A DNA stretch of 45,445 nucleotides, taken from positions 1 through 45,445 of the forward strand of contig LJCV01000276.1 of the NCBI GenBank assembly GCA_001298575.1, in the 5' to 3' direction. The DNA is from Actinobacteria bacterium OK074. GTDB lineage: Bacteria > Actinomycetota > Actinomycetes > Streptomycetales > Streptomycetaceae. How positions within the stretch are numbered: the stretch's first letter is position 1; each line of letters opens with the position of its first letter. Positions 25,784 to 34,156 of the stretch are shown in pieces. Under the pieces are notes generated by a model that worked only from the letters and a program-made list of their open reading frames with translations, ran no database searches and was not told the origin of the DNA. The translations under genes were made by a program, and so were the position numbers.

Positions 25784-27379
25784 ATGCATGTGGTGCCACT
25801 GCTGCTCCTGGTCGCAGGGAGCGCGACGATCGCGGGCGCGGCCCGCCGCACTCCGGTGCCGGCACCGCTGTTGCTGGTCGCGGTCGCCCTCGCGGTGTCG
25901 TACGTCCCCGGAGTGCCCGACTACACCCTCGACCCCGACGTCGTCCTGCCGCTGATCCTGCCGCCGCTGCTGTACACGGCGGCCAGCGACAGCTCCTACC
26001 TCGACCTGCGGGCCCAACTGCGGCCGGTGGCGCTGCTGTCGGTGGGCTACGTGCTCTTCGCGACCCTGGTGGTCGGCTGGGCGGCGTACCTGCTGGTGCC
26101 GGACCTGCCGCTGCCCGCCGCGCTCGTCCTGGGCGCGGTGGTCGCGCCGCCCGACGCGGTCGCCGCGACGGCCGTGGCCCGCCGCGTGGGACTGCCCTCG
26201 CGGCTCACCACGATCCTCCAGGGCGAGTCCCTGGTGAACGACGCGACCGCGATCACCGCCTACAAGGTGGCGCTCGCCGCGGCCGTCGGGGAGGGCGCCA
26301 CCTGGGGCGGCGGCGTGCGGGAGTTCCTGCTGGCGGCGGTCGGCGGCGTGGTGACCGGACTGGTCCTGATGGTGCCGATCCACTGGCTGCGCACCCACAT
26401 AAAAGAGGCGCTGCTGCAGAACACGCTCTCCTTGCTGATCCCGTTCGTCGCGTACGGCGTCGCCGAGCAGGTGCACGCCTCCGGGGTGCTCGCCGTGGTC
26501 GTCGTCGCCCTCTATTTGGGACACCGCAATTGGCAGGTCGACTTCGCCACCCGCCTTCAGGAGGAAGCCGTCTGGAAGATGGTCGCGTTCCTGCTGGAGT
26601 CCGCCGTCTTCGCCCTCATCGGCCTCCAACTGCCCGTCGTCCTCAAGGGCCTCGGCGAGTACGAGGGCATCCAGGCCGCCTGGTACGCCGTCGCCCTCTT
26701 CCTGGCGGTCGTCGCCGCCCGGTTCGTCTGGATGTATCCGGCGGCCTTCTTGCCGCGTTTCCTGTTCCGGCGCATCCGGGAGCGGGAGGAGAACCCCACC
26801 TGGAAGTCGCCGATCGTGATGTCCTGGGCGGGCATGCGCGGCGTGGTCTCCCTCGCCATCGCGTTCTCCATCCCGCGCACCGTGGACGGCGGCGAGCCCT
26901 TCCCGGAGCGAAATCTCATCCTCTTTCTGACGTTCACGACGGTCATCGGCACCCTGGTCGTCCAGGGCCTCTCCCTGCCCGCGCTGATCCACCGGCTGCG
27001 GCTGCCCGCGCGCGATGCCCAGTCCCATACGCTCGCCGAGGCCAACGCCCAGGCCCAGGCGTCCCGTACCGCCGAACAGCGCCTGGACGAGCTTCTCGCG
27101 GACGAACGCAACGCCCTGCCGCCCCCGCTCGCCGACCGCCTCCGCGAGGTCCTGGAACGCCGCCGCAACGCCGTGTGGGAGCGGCTCGGCTCGGTCAACC
27201 CGGTGACCGGGGAGACGGTCGACGACACCTACCGCCGCATGTCCCGCGAGATGATCGGCGCGGAACGCGAGGTGTTCGTACGCCTGCGCGACCACCGCCA
27301 CATCGACGACGAGATGCTGCGGACGCTGCTGCGCCGACTGGACCTGGAGGAGGCGGCGGCGTACCGCGAGACGGCGTGA
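25784..27379 (+). CDS. CPA1-family Na+/H+ antiporter
   Basis: 531 residues. Twelve or so membrane helices in the first ~400 residues start MHVVPLLLLVAGSATIAGAA. The conserved ion-site segments are GAVVAPPDAVAATAVARR and ILQGESLVNDATAITAYKVA (Asn-Asp pair). SWAGMRGVVSLAIAFSIP is the later Arg-containing helix motif. A soluble, charged C-terminal tail of ~125 residues follows and is probably regulatory. It exports Na+ (or K+) in exchange for protons for pH and salt homeostasis. The ATG at 25784 was chosen; an upstream TTG frame would add 20 residues with no membrane character. Confidence 0.9.
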   Translation: MHVVPLLLLVAGSATIAGAARRTPVPAPLLLVAVALAVSYVPGVPDYTLDPDVVLPLILPPLLYTAASDSSYLDLRAQLRPVALLSVGYVLFATLVVGWAAYLLVPDLPLPAALVLGAVVAPPDAVAATAVARRVGLPSRLTTILQGESLVNDATAITAYKVALAAAVGEGATWGGGVREFLLAAVGGVVTGLVLMVPIHWLRTHIKEALLQNTLSLLIPFVAYGVAEQVHASGVLAVVVVALYLGHRNWQVDFATRLQEEAVWKMVAFLLESAVFALIGLQLPVVLKGLGEYEGIQAAWYAVALFLAVVAARFVWMYPAAFLPRFLFRRIREREENPTWKSPIVMSWAGMRGVVSLAIAFSIPRTVDGGEPFPERNLILFLTFTTVIGTLVVQGLSLPALIHRLRLPARDAQSHTLAEANAQAQASRTAEQRLDELLADERNALPPPLADRLREVLERRRNAVWERLGSVNPVTGETVDDTYRRMSREMIGAEREVFVRLRDHRHIDDEMLRTLLRRLDLEEAAAYRETA

Positions 27380-27455
27380 CGGCCGCGGTTCCGCAAGGGG
27401 CGGGTGGAGGCCGAGGAGCTCGCTTCCACGGGCCCGCACAGTCGGCGTCAGTCCG

Positions 27456-27487
27456 TGATCAGCCCTTGATCAGCCAGTGATCAGCCC
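27456..27487. repeat. Short direct repeats between converging genes
   Basis: TGATCAGCC occurs three times at 10-12 bp intervals just before the stop of the PLP enzyme gene. No clear terminator hairpin is visible. Confidence 0.5.
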
Positions 27488-28485
27488 GTGAAGGGCGACC
27501 CCGTGATCACCGCCGCCACCGTCGTCCCGCGCGCGAAGGCGTCCTCTTCGGCGAGTGCGGCCAGGCCGTAGAGCAGCTTGGCGACGTAGAGGCGTTCGAC
27601 GGGCAGGGCGTGGCGCTGCTCGAAGTCCTGGGCGAATGCGTCGAGTTCGGGGGTGGTGCGGGCGTAGCCGCCGCAGTGGAAGCGGTCGTCGAGGGTCCAG
27701 GTGCCGCGGAGGCCGCCGAATGCCTGCTGCTGGAGCCGGCTGGTTTCCGCCTCCAGGAAGGCGCCCTTGAGGACCGGGATGCCGAGGGCACGTGGGGTCC
27801 GCGGGGTGTGCGGGGGGCGGGGGGTGTGCGTGGCGGGGGCCAGGCCCGCCGCGAGGCCCGCGAGGGTGCCGCCGGTGCCGCAGGCCACCGCCGCCACGGC
27901 TGTCGCCTCCAAGTGTCCCCGCAGCTCCTCGCCGAGGGCACGGCAGCCGCGTACGGCAAGGGAGTTGCTGCCGCCCTCGGGGACGACGTACGCGTCCTCG
28001 GCGGCCACCGCGCGCAGGACGGCCGCCAGGGTCGCGGGCTCGGTCTTGCGACGGTATGTCGATCTGTCGATGAAGTGCAGCCGCATGCCGTCGGCCGCGC
28101 AGTGGGCCAGGGAGGGGTTGAGCGGGCGGTCGGCGAGTTCCTGGCCGCGGACCACCCCGATCGTCGACAGGCCCAGCAGACGGCCCGCGGCGGCCGTGGC
28201 CCGCAGGTGGTTGGAGTACGCCCCGCCGAAGGTGACGACCACGCGCGCGTGGGCCGCGGCCCGCTCCAGGTTCGGCGCGAGTTTGCGCCACTTGTTGCCG
28301 ACCAGCTCCGGGTGGATCAGATCGTCCCGCTTGAGCAGCAGCCGCACGCCGTGACGCTCGAAACGGGGGTCCGTGACCTCTTGGAGGGGCGAGGGCAGTC
28401 GGGGGCTCAGGCCGGGGAGGGCGGGTGCGGGCACCGCGGCCGGGTGCGCCGGATGTGCCGGGTCCGGGGTGGTGGGGCTGGTCAC
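27481..28485 (-). CDS. ACC deaminase/D-cysteine desulfhydrase family PLP enzyme
   Basis: 334 residues, fold type II PLP enzyme. The N-terminal region reads VRLLLKRDDLIHPELVGNKWRKL, where the Lys of NKWRK is the PLP Schiff-base residue. GGAYSNHLRATAAAGR follows, the phosphate/substrate loop of this family. PEGGSNSLAVRG and ACGTGGTLAGL (Gly-rich PLP-phosphate loop) are also present. True ACC deaminase needs specific Glu and Leu residues I cannot assign, so D-cysteine desulfhydrase or another D-amino acid lyase is equally possible. The GTG at 28485 was chosen; the first ~25 residues are Pro/Ala-rich. Confidence 0.85.
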   Translation of the reverse strand: MTSPTTPDPAHPAHPAAVPAPALPGLSPRLPSPLQEVTDPRFERHGVRLLLKRDDLIHPELVGNKWRKLAPNLERAAAHARVVVTFGGAYSNHLRATAAAGRLLGLSTIGVVRGQELADRPLNPSLAHCAADGMRLHFIDRSTYRRKTEPATLAAVLRAVAAEDAYVVPEGGSNSLAVRGCRALGEELRGHLEATAVAAVACGTGGTLAGLAAGLAPATHTPRPPHTPRTPRALGIPVLKGAFLEAETSRLQQQAFGGLRGTWTLDDRFHCGGYARTTPELDAFAQDFEQRHALPVERLYVAKLLYGLAALAEEDAFARGTTVAAVITGSPFTG

Positions 28486-28618
28486 GTCACCATTGTCGGA
28501 CAGGGGTGGGCGTCCGGGCGCGGGGGAGCGGCCCCTCGGGCGGCGCCGAGGCGTCAGGGCCAGGACGTCGGGGCGTCGGGGCTGGGACGCCCTCCCGGGA
28601 GCGGCCGGGTTCCTCCGC

Positions 28619-28852
28619 TCAGCCGCGCAGGAACCCGTCCCCGTGGGCCGCGATGTGCTGTTCCAGGGCCTGTACGGCCTGGCTGGTCCTGTCCGGGGAG
28701 CCGCTGCCGGTGCGCTCCGCGTAGTACGCCGCACCCAGTTGGCGGAGCAGATCGTTGCCCGCCCGCTGCGCCTGCACCTCGTCGAGCTTCTGCTTGCCCT
28801 GGGTCAGTCCGCGCTGCGCCTGCTCCTTGGCGCGGTCCAGAAAGCCTGCCAT
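28619..28852 (-). CDS. Small conserved hypothetical protein
   Basis: 77 residues, highly charged and helical: GFLDRAKEQAQRGLTQGKQK then LDEVQAQRAGNDLLRQLG and a TSQAVQALEQHIAAHG helix. No signal peptide, membrane segment or known motif. The ATG at 28852 has GGGAGA five bases upstream; a GTG immediately before is an alternative. This type is common in Streptomyces next to eshA, but no function is known to me. Helical amphipathic pattern suggests a coiled-coil dimer. Confidence 0.7.
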   Translation of the reverse strand: MAGFLDRAKEQAQRGLTQGKQKLDEVQAQRAGNDLLRQLGAAYYAERTGSGSPDRTSQAVQALEQHIAAHGDGFLRG

Positions 28853-29126
28853 CACCGTCTCCCGTCCGTCTCGACGCTCGCATCGGAGTCGTCTCGGAGT
28901 TGTCTCGTCCTGTCCATGTTGCCCCGTATCGCCGGTCCCGCCGGATCTTGGACCGGATTCCTCAGTGTGCCCAGTTCACGGTGATCCATTCCCGCTCTTT
29001 CGGGTAATAGCACGAGCACGCTCCGCGATGAGACCGTTGTCCTCGCAGGTCGGACACGGGTCGAGCGGCCGATGCCGTGCCCGTGGACGACTGTGTGATC
29101 AGTGCACTATGGGGAGGGCTCATTTC

Positions 29127-30533
29127 ATGTCGGTAGGCGAAGAGGTCCGCTCGGAGCAGGACAGGCCCCAGCAGAGTCTGGGCACGGCGGCTGCGCGGAA
29201 CCTGGCCACCACCACCAAGTCCGTGCCGCAGATGCAGGAGATCAGCTCCCGCTGGCTGCTGCGGACGCTGCCGTGGGTGAATGTGCAGGGTGGCACGTAC
29301 CGCGTGAACCGACGGCTCACGTACACCGTGGGGGACGGCCGTGTGACGTTCGTGAAGACCGGCGACCAGGTCACCGTCATCCCGGCGGAACTGGGCGAAC
29401 TGCCCGCCCTGCGGTCCTATGAGGACGAGGAAGTACTCGGCGAACTCGCCCGGCGCTGCCGGCAGCGCGAGATCTCCGCGGGGGAGGTCGTCGTCCCCTT
29501 CGGCAGCCCGGTCGACGAGGTGTACTTGCTCGCGCACGGCAAGGTCGAGAAGGTCGGCACCGGCCCGTACGGCGACGACGCGGTGCTCGGCGTCCTGGCC
29601 GACGGAGCCTACTTCGGCGACCAGGGCCTGCTCGACGCCGACGCCATCTGGGAGTACACGGCCCGCGCGGTCACCGCCTGCACCGTGCTCACCCTGTCGC
29701 GCGACGACTTCGAGCAGGTCGCGGAGCGCGCGGACTCGTTGCGTGAACACCTCCAGGAGCGGCGCGCGATCCCGGATCAGCGCACCAACAAATACGGCGA
29801 GCGGGAGATCGACCTCGCCGCCGGCCACACCGGCGAACCGGACATCCCGCACACGTTCGTCGACTACGAGGCCAGCCCCCGCGAGTACGAACTGAGCGTC
29901 GCGCAGACCGTCCTGCGCATCCACTCGCGCGTGGCCGACCTCTACAACCAGCCGATGAACCAGACCGAGCAGCAACTCAGGCTCACGGTGGAGGCGCTGA
30001 AGGAACGCCAGGAGCACGAGCTCGTCAACAACCGGGAGTTCGGGCTGCTCCACAACTGCGAGTACGAGCAGCGGATCCAGCCGCACGACGGCGTGCCCAG
30101 CCCCGACGACATGGACGAACTGCTCAGCCGGCGGCGCGGATCCAAGCTGTTCCTCGCGCACCCCAAGGCGATCGCCGCGTTCGGCCGCGAGCTGAACAAG
30201 CGCGGTCTCGTCCCCGAGAGCGTCGACATCGCGGGCAACCGCATCCCGACCTGGCGGGGGGTGCCGATCTACCCGTGCAACAAGATCCCGGTCAGCGAGG
30301 CCCGGACCACGTCGATCATCTGCATGCGTACCGGGGAGGACGAACAGGGCGTCATCGGCCTGCGGCAGTCGGGCATCCCGGACGAGATCGAGCCGAGCCT
30401 GTCGGTGCGCTTCATGGGCATCAACGAGCAGGCGATCATCAAATACCTGGTGACCGCGTACTACTCGCAGGCGGTGCTCGTGCCCGACGCGCTCGGGGTC
30501 CTGGAGAACGTCGAGATCGGCCGCTGGGGATGA
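29127..30533 (+). CDS. eshA: EshA, family 2B encapsulin shell protein with cyclic-nucleotide-binding-like domain
   Basis: 468 residues. The N-arm/E-loop region (about 28-90: LATTTKSVPQMQEISSRWLL, then PWVNVQGGTYRVNRR) and the C-terminal part (about 245-468, FVDYEASPREYELSVAQTVL to the end) form the split HK97-type shell domain. A CNBD-like domain is inserted at about 95-215 (REISAGEVVVPFGSPVDEVY, VLADGAYFGDQGLLD). This is the EshA/family 2B encapsulin architecture: many copies self-assemble into a protein nanocompartment. In S. griseus and S. coelicolor EshA affects sporulation, ppGpp and antibiotic production. The ATG at 29127 has GGGGAGGG eight bases upstream. The stop overlaps the next gene by 4 bp. 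The insertion may respond to a nucleotide, but the usual phosphate-binding Arg appears missing. Confidence 0.93.
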   Translation: MSVGEEVRSEQDRPQQSLGTAAARNLATTTKSVPQMQEISSRWLLRTLPWVNVQGGTYRVNRRLTYTVGDGRVTFVKTGDQVTVIPAELGELPALRSYEDEEVLGELARRCRQREISAGEVVVPFGSPVDEVYLLAHGKVEKVGTGPYGDDAVLGVLADGAYFGDQGLLDADAIWEYTARAVTACTVLTLSRDDFEQVAERADSLREHLQERRAIPDQRTNKYGEREIDLAAGHTGEPDIPHTFVDYEASPREYELSVAQTVLRIHSRVADLYNQPMNQTEQQLRLTVEALKERQEHELVNNREFGLLHNCEYEQRIQPHDGVPSPDDMDELLSRRRGSKLFLAHPKAIAAFGRELNKRGLVPESVDIAGNRIPTWRGVPIYPCNKIPVSEARTTSIICMRTGEDEQGVIGLRQSGIPDEIEPSLSVRFMGINEQAIIKYLVTAYYSQAVLVPDALGVLENVEIGRWG

Positions 30534-31732
30534 CCCTCCGCGCAGGTGGCACGCCGTGGTCCCGCCCGCAGGGGCGGGACCACCCCCGGGGCACGCCCCC
30601 GGCCAAGACCCTGACCCTGGAAAGGCGAAGCGCCATCGCGAGCCCGATAGGTCCCGTAGGCCCCGCGGACCCGGTCGGACGGCACGGTCCACAGGCCCCG
30701 CTCGACGGCCATGAGGCGGCCGCCATCCTGGAGCGCACCCGCGCGGTCGTCGACCCCGAACTGCGCCGGGCCATCGACTCCCTGCCGGGCTCCATGCGCC
30801 GTGTCGCCCTGTACCACTTCGGCTGGGAACACGCGGACGGCACCCCGGCGGCGGGCAACGCGGGCAAGGCGATACGGCCCGCGCTGGTGCTGACCGCGGC
30901 CGCCGCGCTCGGCGGTCCGGAGTCCGCCGCGGTACGGGCCGCGGCGGCGGTCGAACTGGTCCACAACTTCACGTTGTTGCACGACGACGTGATGGACCGG
31001 GACACCACCCGGCGCCACCGGCCCACCGCGTGGACCGTGTTCGGCGACGCCGACGCGATCCTCGCGGGGGACGCGCTCCAGGCGCTCGCCGGGCGGCTGC
31101 TCGCCGAGGACCCGCATCCGGCCGCCGCGGCGGCGGCAGCCCGGGTCGCGGCCTGTGTCATCGAGCTGTGCGCCGGACAGCAGGCGGACACCGCGATGGA
31201 GCGGCGCACGCCCGAGGAGGTCACCCTCGACGAGGTGCTCGCCATGGCGGAGGCCAAGACGGGGGCGCTGCTCGGCTGCGCGTGCGCGCTGGGGGCGCTG
31301 TACGCGGGGGCGCCGGAGGAGGACGTCGAGGCGCTCGACGCGTTCGGCCGCCAGGCCGGGCTCGCGTTCCAGCTCATCGACGACGTCATCGGGATCTGGG
31401 GGGACCCGAGCCGCACCGGCAAACCGGCCGGGGCGGACCTCGTCGCCCGCAAGAAGTCCCTGCCGGTGATGGCCGCGCTGTCCTCCGGCACACCGGCGGC
31501 GGCCGAACTCGCCGAGCTGTACGGGGCGCCGTACGACAAGGCGGGAGGGCCGGAGGAACTGGAACGCACGGTCCTGGCCGTCGAACGGGCGGGCGGCCGG
31601 GACTGGGCCCAGGCCCAGGCGGCCGACCGGATGGGGGAGGCGATGCACGAACTGTCCCGGGCGGTGCCGGATCCGGCCGCGGCGGGAGGTCTGCTGGCAC
31701 TGGCGGAGTTCGTGACGCGTCGGAGCAACTGA
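30530..31732 (+). CDS. Polyprenyl diphosphate synthase, probable encapsulin cargo
   Basis: 400 residues. The isoprenyl synthase fold shows the first Asp-rich motif LLHDDVMDRD (Asp152, Asp153, Asp156), GKAIRPALVLTAA upstream, and the second motif QLIDDVIGIWGD (Asp284, Asp285). It condenses IPP with allylic diphosphates; Phe147, five residues before the first motif, suggests a C15-C20 product, an inference. The first ~60 residues (Gly/Pro/Arg-rich, no predicted structure) precede the catalytic domain. Such disordered extensions target cargo enzymes to family 2B encapsulins. The ATG at 30530 overlaps the eshA stop (ATGA), so the two are co-translated. Confidence 0.92.
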   Translation: MTLRAGGTPWSRPQGRDHPRGTPPAKTLTLERRSAIASPIGPVGPADPVGRHGPQAPLDGHEAAAILERTRAVVDPELRRAIDSLPGSMRRVALYHFGWEHADGTPAAGNAGKAIRPALVLTAAAALGGPESAAVRAAAAVELVHNFTLLHDDVMDRDTTRRHRPTAWTVFGDADAILAGDALQALAGRLLAEDPHPAAAAAAARVAACVIELCAGQQADTAMERRTPEEVTLDEVLAMAEAKTGALLGCACALGALYAGAPEEDVEALDAFGRQAGLAFQLIDDVIGIWGDPSRTGKPAGADLVARKKSLPVMAALSSGTPAAAELAELYGAPYDKAGGPEELERTVLAVERAGGRDWAQAQAADRMGEAMHELSRAVPDPAAAGGLLALAEFVTRRSN

Positions 31733-32191
31733 CGCGAGGGGGTGGGTGGTTGATGCGGCGGGTGGCCGGTCCGATGGGGCGGCTGGGGGCCTGCCGGGGA
31801 CGGGGGACGGGGGTCCCGGCTCGGCGGGCGGCTGTTTTCGGCCGGGTGGAGGGCCGGGGCGGCTCGGGCGGTGGTCCGTGGCCGGAGTGGGGTGGGGCGG
31901 TGGACTGCCGGGTGGAGGCACGCCCGGTGGGGGTGTTCCGGGCGTGGCCTTGGTGCCCGGCGGGCGGGAAACAGCAGGACAGAGGCCGTTGGTGAGGTTC
32001 CGGGAGCATCGGTGGCCGTGCGGTCCCTGACGCCGTGCGGGTGCGGTGGTCCCGGCCGGGGCGGGGGCCCGCGCATCCCCACGGTGTGCGGGAACCCGCC
32101 CCTCTCCGCTCGCCCCACGGCACCTGGAGAACACCTCCGTTAGGCTCAACCGCCTTACGCAGAAGGCTGGTTGACGCGAAGGAGCGGGCGT
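31733..32191. other. 459-bp gap, G-rich; G-quadruplex-prone tract
   Basis: No credible gene. The plus strand is rich in G runs. 31785-31813 has four runs of 4-5 G separated by CCTGCC, AC and AC, an intramolecular G-quadruplex pattern. Near 32140 TTAGGCTC may be a -10 region for the next gene. Open frames here have no domain and no consistent start. Confidence 0.5.
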
Positions 32192-32788
32192 ATGGGTGTG
32201 GTGATCCGGGCGGCGGACGCGGACGACCGGGAGGGGATCGTCCGGGTCCTGGACACCGCCTTCCAGGGCGACCCGGTGAGCGGCTGGGTCTTCCCGGAAC
32301 CGGCCCACCGTCGAATCGCACACCCCCGGCTGATGGCCGCGTTCACCGACATCGTCCTCGCCGAGGGACGCGTGGACCTGGCCGAGGACGGCGCGGCCTG
32401 CGCCCTCTGGCTGTCCGTGCCAGCCGACCCGCACGACGATGACGACGGCGCGGACACCGCCGTACAACTGCGCGAGGCCGTCGACCCCGGCAACGAACGC
32501 GTCGAGCAGATCGCCCGGCTCACGGCCGCCGTCCACCCCGTGGGCCGCGCCCACGCCTACCTGTGGATGATCGCCGCGGCCCCCGACCGGCAGGGCACGG
32601 GGCTCGGCACGGCCCTCATCCAGTCCGTCCTCGACCGCTGCGACCGCGAGCGCCTGCCCGCGTACCTGGAGGCGAGCAACGCGCGCAGCCGCCGGCTCTA
32701 CCAACGGCTCGGCTTCGTCGACCGCCCGGCGCTCGACCTGCCGGACGGGCCGCGGATGTGGCCGATGTGGCGGGAGCCGCGGGGGTGA
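32192..32788 (+). CDS. GNAT-family N-acetyltransferase
   Basis: 198 residues. It begins MGVVIRAADADDREGIVRVL. The acetyl-CoA motif is LWMIAAAPDRQGTGLGTALI, followed by LPAYLEASNARSRRLYQRLG and GFVDRP, the standard motif-A/B order. Substrate unknown; the subgroup includes small-molecule acetyltransferases. The ATG at 32192 has GAAGGAG eight bases upstream. Single-gene unit in the same direction as DUF952 100 bp downstream. Confidence 0.9.
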   Translation: MGVVIRAADADDREGIVRVLDTAFQGDPVSGWVFPEPAHRRIAHPRLMAAFTDIVLAEGRVDLAEDGAACALWLSVPADPHDDDDGADTAVQLREAVDPGNERVEQIARLTAAVHPVGRAHAYLWMIAAAPDRQGTGLGTALIQSVLDRCDRERLPAYLEASNARSRRLYQRLGFVDRPALDLPDGPRMWPMWREPRG

Positions 32789-32889
32789 CATCGGTCGGGC
32801 GGGCCCGCGGTCCGTCCGGCAGCCGGTGCGGGGGCGCCGTCGGCCGTTATCGGGGTGCCGCCGGGGCGCCCGCGTCGTAGGTTGGCCGG

Positions 32890-33252
32890 ATGTCTGAACT
32901 GCTGCTGCACATCACTGAACGGTCGTTGTGGGACGCGGCCCGTGACAAGGGCGCCTACGAGATGTCGACGCGGGGCAAGACCCTCCAGGAGGAGGGCTTC
33001 ATCCACTGCTCGCTCCGCCCCCAACTCGCCCGGACCGCAAGCTTCTTGTACGGCTCCCACGACGGCCCCGACGACCTGGTCGTGCTCGTCGTCGACCCGG
33101 CGCTGCTGGACGTACCGCTGCGGTACGAGGAGGCGACCCCGGGCGGGGAGGTGTTCCCGCACGTGTACGGGCCGATTCCGGTCTCGGCGGTGGTGGATGT
33201 GGAGGTCTGGGACGGCCGGGGAGACGGTCAGCCCGGCAGTCCGCCCGAGTGA
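32890..33252 (+). CDS. DUF952 family protein
   Basis: 120 residues, with the DUF952 pattern: LLHITERSLWDAARDKGAYE, GFIHCSLRPQLARTASFLY, DLVVLVVDPALLDVPLRYE and FPHVYGPIPVSAVVDVE. Function unknown; the fold resembles RNA 2'-phosphotransferase-like/ART proteins, and the conserved His and Ser in the IHCS segment may be catalytic. A -10-like TAGGTT (32878-32883) is 6 bp from the ATG, so a leaderless mRNA is likely. The 3' end overlaps the convergent VOC gene by 25 bp. Confidence 0.88.
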   Translation: MSELLLHITERSLWDAARDKGAYEMSTRGKTLQEEGFIHCSLRPQLARTASFLYGSHDGPDDLVVLVVDPALLDVPLRYEEATPGGEVFPHVYGPIPVSAVVDVEVWDGRGDGQPGSPPE

Positions 33253-33980
33253 GGGTTTCGCTCCGTGAGGCAGTACGTACTGCCCGCCGGGTCGCGCATC
33301 ACCAGCCACCGGGCGCCGCGGGCCAGGTACTGCGCGCCCAGCTCCTCGTGCCATGCCCGGGTCGCCTCGACGTCCGCGCAGGCCAGGTCGAGGTGGGCGG
33401 AGGTGGCGCGGGCGGTGTCCAGGCGTTGCAGCAGGACGCGGACCGGGAGTCCGGCGGGCTGCTGGACCACGTGGAACTCCGGCCGCACGCTCGGGTGCGA
33501 GGCCCAGCCGGTGAGGGCGCCCCAGAAGGCGACGTCGGCGGCGTACGCGTCCGGGGCGAGGTCGACGCACACCTGGTCCAGCCGCGATCCGGCGCCGTCC
33601 GGACCCGCCACCACCGGCGGCCGTACCGACTCCCCGTGCCACGGCACCGCGCAGAACGGCTGCCCGCCGGGCGAGCGCAGGACCGTCCACTCGCCGTGGT
33701 CGGCCACCACGCCGGCGCCGAGCCGTACCGCGTCCGCGACCAGCGGCCGTACGTCCTCGACGGCGAGGTCGAGATGCGCGCCCCCGGCACCCGACACCAC
33801 GCCCTGCGCCTTCACGCACGCGTCCCCCTTCCCCGGCACGAGGGTCACGAACTCGCCCCGCTCGCCCCGGGGTTCGGACAGCCGCGTGCCGGTGACCGCG
33901 GTCCAGAAGTCACAGGCCGCGGCGAACCCCACGAACGGCCGGTCGACAAAGGCGTAGGCCCAGCGGATGGGTTGGGACAC
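33228..33980 (-). CDS. VOC-superfamily (glyoxalase/bleomycin-resistance) protein, two tandem domains
   Basis: 250 residues in two homologous VOC halves: 1-115 (YAFVDRPFVGFAAACDFWTA, then HLDLAVEDVRPLV) and 130-250 (DQVCVDLAPDAYAADVAFWG, then HLDLACADVEATRAWHEELG). It ends with an arm containing RDPAGSTYCLTERNP. The metal-ligand His/Glu pattern is only partly preserved, so it may be a dioxygenase-like or binding protein. The GTG at 33980 follows AGGGAGTGACC. Its stop lies inside the convergent DUF952 gene. Substrate unknown. Confidence 0.85.
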   Translation of the reverse strand: MSQPIRWAYAFVDRPFVGFAAACDFWTAVTGTRLSEPRGERGEFVTLVPGKGDACVKAQGVVSGAGGAHLDLAVEDVRPLVADAVRLGAGVVADHGEWTVLRSPGGQPFCAVPWHGESVRPPVVAGPDGAGSRLDQVCVDLAPDAYAADVAFWGALTGWASHPSVRPEFHVVQQPAGLPVRVLLQRLDTARATSAHLDLACADVEATRAWHEELGAQYLARGARWLVMRDPAGSTYCLTERNPHSGGLPG

Positions 33981-34156
33981 GAGCGGTCACTCCCTGAACG
34001 AGCGGACGAGCGAGCGGGCGGACGAGCAGGCCGGCAGCCGGACGGGCGGCTGCGTCCGTCACCGTTCCCCATGACGTGCCCGCCACGCAACGCCGTTTCC
34101 CCGAAGCCTCAGCCCTCCCCCAGCCCCCAACCCACCTCCCCCAACTCCCTCTCCCC

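Noticed and set aside
29100..29120. CRP-like site upstream of eshA (TGTGTGATCAGTGCAC region)
   Set aside because: Only about half the defined positions match TGTGA-N6-TCACA; too weak to claim.
28755..29126. Longer N-terminus for EshA
   Set aside because: The segment lacks shell homology and overlaps the antisense small gene; GGGGAGGG places the start at 29127.
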